Shown in pieces: positions 5,367 to 6,731 of a DNA stretch of 6,731 nucleotides. Origin of the DNA: Streptosporangiaceae bacterium (GTDB lineage: Bacteria > Actinomycetota > Actinomycetes > Streptosporangiales > Streptosporangiaceae); the NCBI GenBank assembly GCA_030042885.1, contig JASHYW010000268.1, positions 1 through 6,731 on the forward strand, in the 5' to 3' direction. Positions within the stretch are counted from its first letter, which is position 1. Every line of letters begins with the position of its first letter. The position numbers were made by a program, and so were the translations under genes. The notes under the pieces are model-generated. The model was not told the origin of the DNA and searched no databases. It saw only the letters and a list, made by a program, of their open reading frames with translations.

Positions 5367-6731
5367 ATGACCGCCGACACGCACGAGGCCGCGGTAGCCA
5401 GGCTGCGTGACGCCTACGCGGCCTCGCCGCCGGGGACGCCGGTGCGGCTGGCCAAGCGCACGTCCAACCTGTTCAGGTTCCGCGAGGCCACGCAGCCCGG
5501 CGCCGGGCTGGATGTCTCCGCGTTCCGCCACGTGCTGCGGGTCGATCCGGCCGCGCGCACCGCCTGGGTCGGCGGCATGACGACCTACGAGGACCTGTGC
5601 GACGCCACGCTCGGGCACCGGCTGATGCCGCTGGTGGTGCCCCAGCTCAAGACGATCACCCTCGGCGGGGCGGTCTCCGGGCTGGGCATCGAGTCCACCT
5701 CACTGCGCAACGGCATGCCGCACGAGTCGGTCACCGAGATGGAGATCCTGACCGGCGACGGCCGCGTTGTCCGCGCCACCGCGGACAACGAGCACGCCGC
5801 CCTGTTCCGCGGCTTCCCGAATTCCCTGGGGACGCTCGGCTACGCCCTGTCGCTCACCATCGAACTGGAGCCCGTGCAGCCCTTCGTGCACCTCCGCCAC
5901 TTCCCGTTCGCGACGCCGGAAGCCTGCATGGACGCGGTGGCCCAGATCGCCGCGGAGGGCAGCTTCCACGGCCACCGGGCCGACTTCCTCGACGGGACCG
6001 CGTTCGCGCCGGACCAGCTGTACCTGACGGTCGGCGCATTCAGCGACGTCGCGCCCTGGCGCAGCGACTACACCGGCCAGCAGATCTATTACCTGTCGGT
6101 CAGGCGCGACAAGGAGGACTTCCTCACCATCCGCGACTACCTGTGGCGGTGGGATACCGACTGGTTCTGGTGCTCCCGGGCCTTCGGCGTGCAGAAGCCG
6201 CTGGTCAGACGGCTATGGCCGCGCCGTTACCGGCGCTCGGACGTGTACCGCAAGCTGGTGGCCCTGGACCGTCGCTATGGCCTCACCGCCACCATGAACG
6301 CCAGGCGGCACTTCCCGCCTCGCGAGTCGGTCATCCAGGACGTGGAGATCCCGGTCAGCCGCGGCGCCGATTTCCTGCGGTTCTTCGCCGCGAACGTGGG
6401 GATGAGCCCGGTCTGGATGTGCCCGGTGCGGGCCCGCAGCGACCGGGCCTGGCCGCTGTGGCCGCTTGAGCCGGGCGAGGTCTACGTGAACTTCGGCTTC
6501 TGGGGGCTGATGCCGCTGCCCGAGGGTGAGGCAGACGGGTACTACAACCGCCTGGTGGAGGACGAGGTGGCGAAGCTTGACGGGCACAAGTCGCTGTACT
6601 CGACCGCGTTCTACGCCGAGGACGAGTTCTACCGGCGTTACGGCGGCCAGGCGTACCAGGCGCTCAAGCGCGCCTACGACGGCGGGGGGCGCCTGCTCGG
6701 CCTGTACGAGAAGTGCGTCCAGGGACGCTGA
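5367..6731 (+). CDS. FAD-linked oxidoreductase, DHCR24-like; probable TmsA/BfaA-type 10-methylene fatty acyl reductase
   Basis: This is a complete 454-residue FAD-dependent oxidoreductase of the vanillyl-alcohol-oxidase fold. The FAD domain shows VRLAKRTSNLFR (26-37), a GMTTYEDLCDATL strand and helix (70-82), then PQLKTITLGGAVSGLGIEST (92-111), where the family binds the FAD pyrophosphate. Next are RNGMPHESVTEMEILTGDG (114-132) and FPNSLGTLGYALSLTIELEPV (150-170). The substrate half contains the conserved DYLWRWDTDWFWCSRAFG (257-274). Strongest resemblance is to bacterial relatives of delta-24 sterol reductase, which in actinobacteria include TmsA/BfaA. Those reduce the 10-methylene group made by a SAM-dependent partner (TmsB/BfaB), giving 10-methyl (tuberculostearic-type) lipids. 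The FAD family is certain. The TmsA role is an inference, since the expected methyltransferase gene would lie downstream, outside the window. It has a strong RBS and normal codon use, and its TGA is the last three bases of the window. Confidence 0.93.
   Translation: MTADTHEAAVARLRDAYAASPPGTPVRLAKRTSNLFRFREATQPGAGLDVSAFRHVLRVDPAARTAWVGGMTTYEDLCDATLGHRLMPLVVPQLKTITLGGAVSGLGIESTSLRNGMPHESVTEMEILTGDGRVVRATADNEHAALFRGFPNSLGTLGYALSLTIELEPVQPFVHLRHFPFATPEACMDAVAQIAAEGSFHGHRADFLDGTAFAPDQLYLTVGAFSDVAPWRSDYTGQQIYYLSVRRDKEDFLTIRDYLWRWDTDWFWCSRAFGVQKPLVRRLWPRRYRRSDVYRKLVALDRRYGLTATMNARRHFPPRESVIQDVEIPVSRGADFLRFFAANVGMSPVWMCPVRARSDRAWPLWPLEPGEVYVNFGFWGLMPLPEGEADGYYNRLVEDEVAKLDGHKSLYSTAFYAEDEFYRRYGGQAYQALKRAYDGGGRLLGLYEKCVQGR

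Noticed and set aside
3651..5618. 655-residue open frame on the minus strand across the DUF4192 gene
   Set aside because: It is antisense to a clear DUF4192 domain, has low-complexity Gly/Arg/Pro-rich composition, and runs through the minisatellite and the DnaA-box palindrome. This is typical of antisense openness in high-GC DNA.

Overview
The window is about 70% GC or higher, has strongly GC-biased third codon positions, and carries a mycothiol gene (mshC), a Mut7-C RNase and a DUF4192 gene. Mycothiol is essentially confined to Actinomycetota, so this is chromosomal DNA of a high-GC actinobacterium. I cannot name the genus from the sequence alone.

Layout, left to right. (1) 2-736, +: the C-terminal part of an amidase-signature enzyme, cut by the window edge. 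(2) 737-1094: 358 bases without a gene but full of structure: a GC-rich hairpin just after the amidase stop, a second inverted repeat, a terminator-like hairpin, and an 18-20 bp tandem repeat array. (3) 1095-2534, +: mshC, the cysteine ligase of mycothiol synthesis. It is about 65 residues longer than usual because of low-complexity insertions, one of which is a G/C-homopolymer palindromic element. (4) 2604-3377, -: a ubiquitin-like/Mut7-C RNase/zinc-ribbon protein, convergent with mshC. (5) 3378-3591: a divergent upstream region. (6) 3592-3864, +: a Ser/Thr protein kinase cut off after its glycine-rich loop, with a good ribosome binding site but no catalytic core. (7) 3829-3857: a perfect 11-bp inverted repeat made of two TTATCCACA (DnaA-box) sequences. 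(8) 3909-5207, +: a DUF4192 protein whose N-terminus is an expanded 18-bp minisatellite and whose C-terminus is a repeated acidic tail. (9) 5367-6731, +: a complete FAD-linked oxidoreductase of the DHCR24-like type, probably the TmsA/BfaA branch involved in 10-methyl branched fatty acids. The window ends exactly on its stop codon.

The genes look like independent housekeeping units rather than one operon: intergenic gaps are 69-358 bp, there is a convergent pair and a divergent pair, and hairpins follow the amidase and DUF4192 genes. MshC serves redox buffering. The last gene probably belongs to membrane-lipid modification and may continue into a methyltransferase gene just outside the window.

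The most unusual theme is repeat invasion and expansion. One G/C palindrome family is present both between genes and, in the opposite orientation, in frame inside mshC. Short tandem repeats have expanded in mshC, in DUF4192 and in the mshC upstream region. I see no CRISPR array, phage gene, transposase, rRNA or tRNA, and no convincing new multi-gene system.
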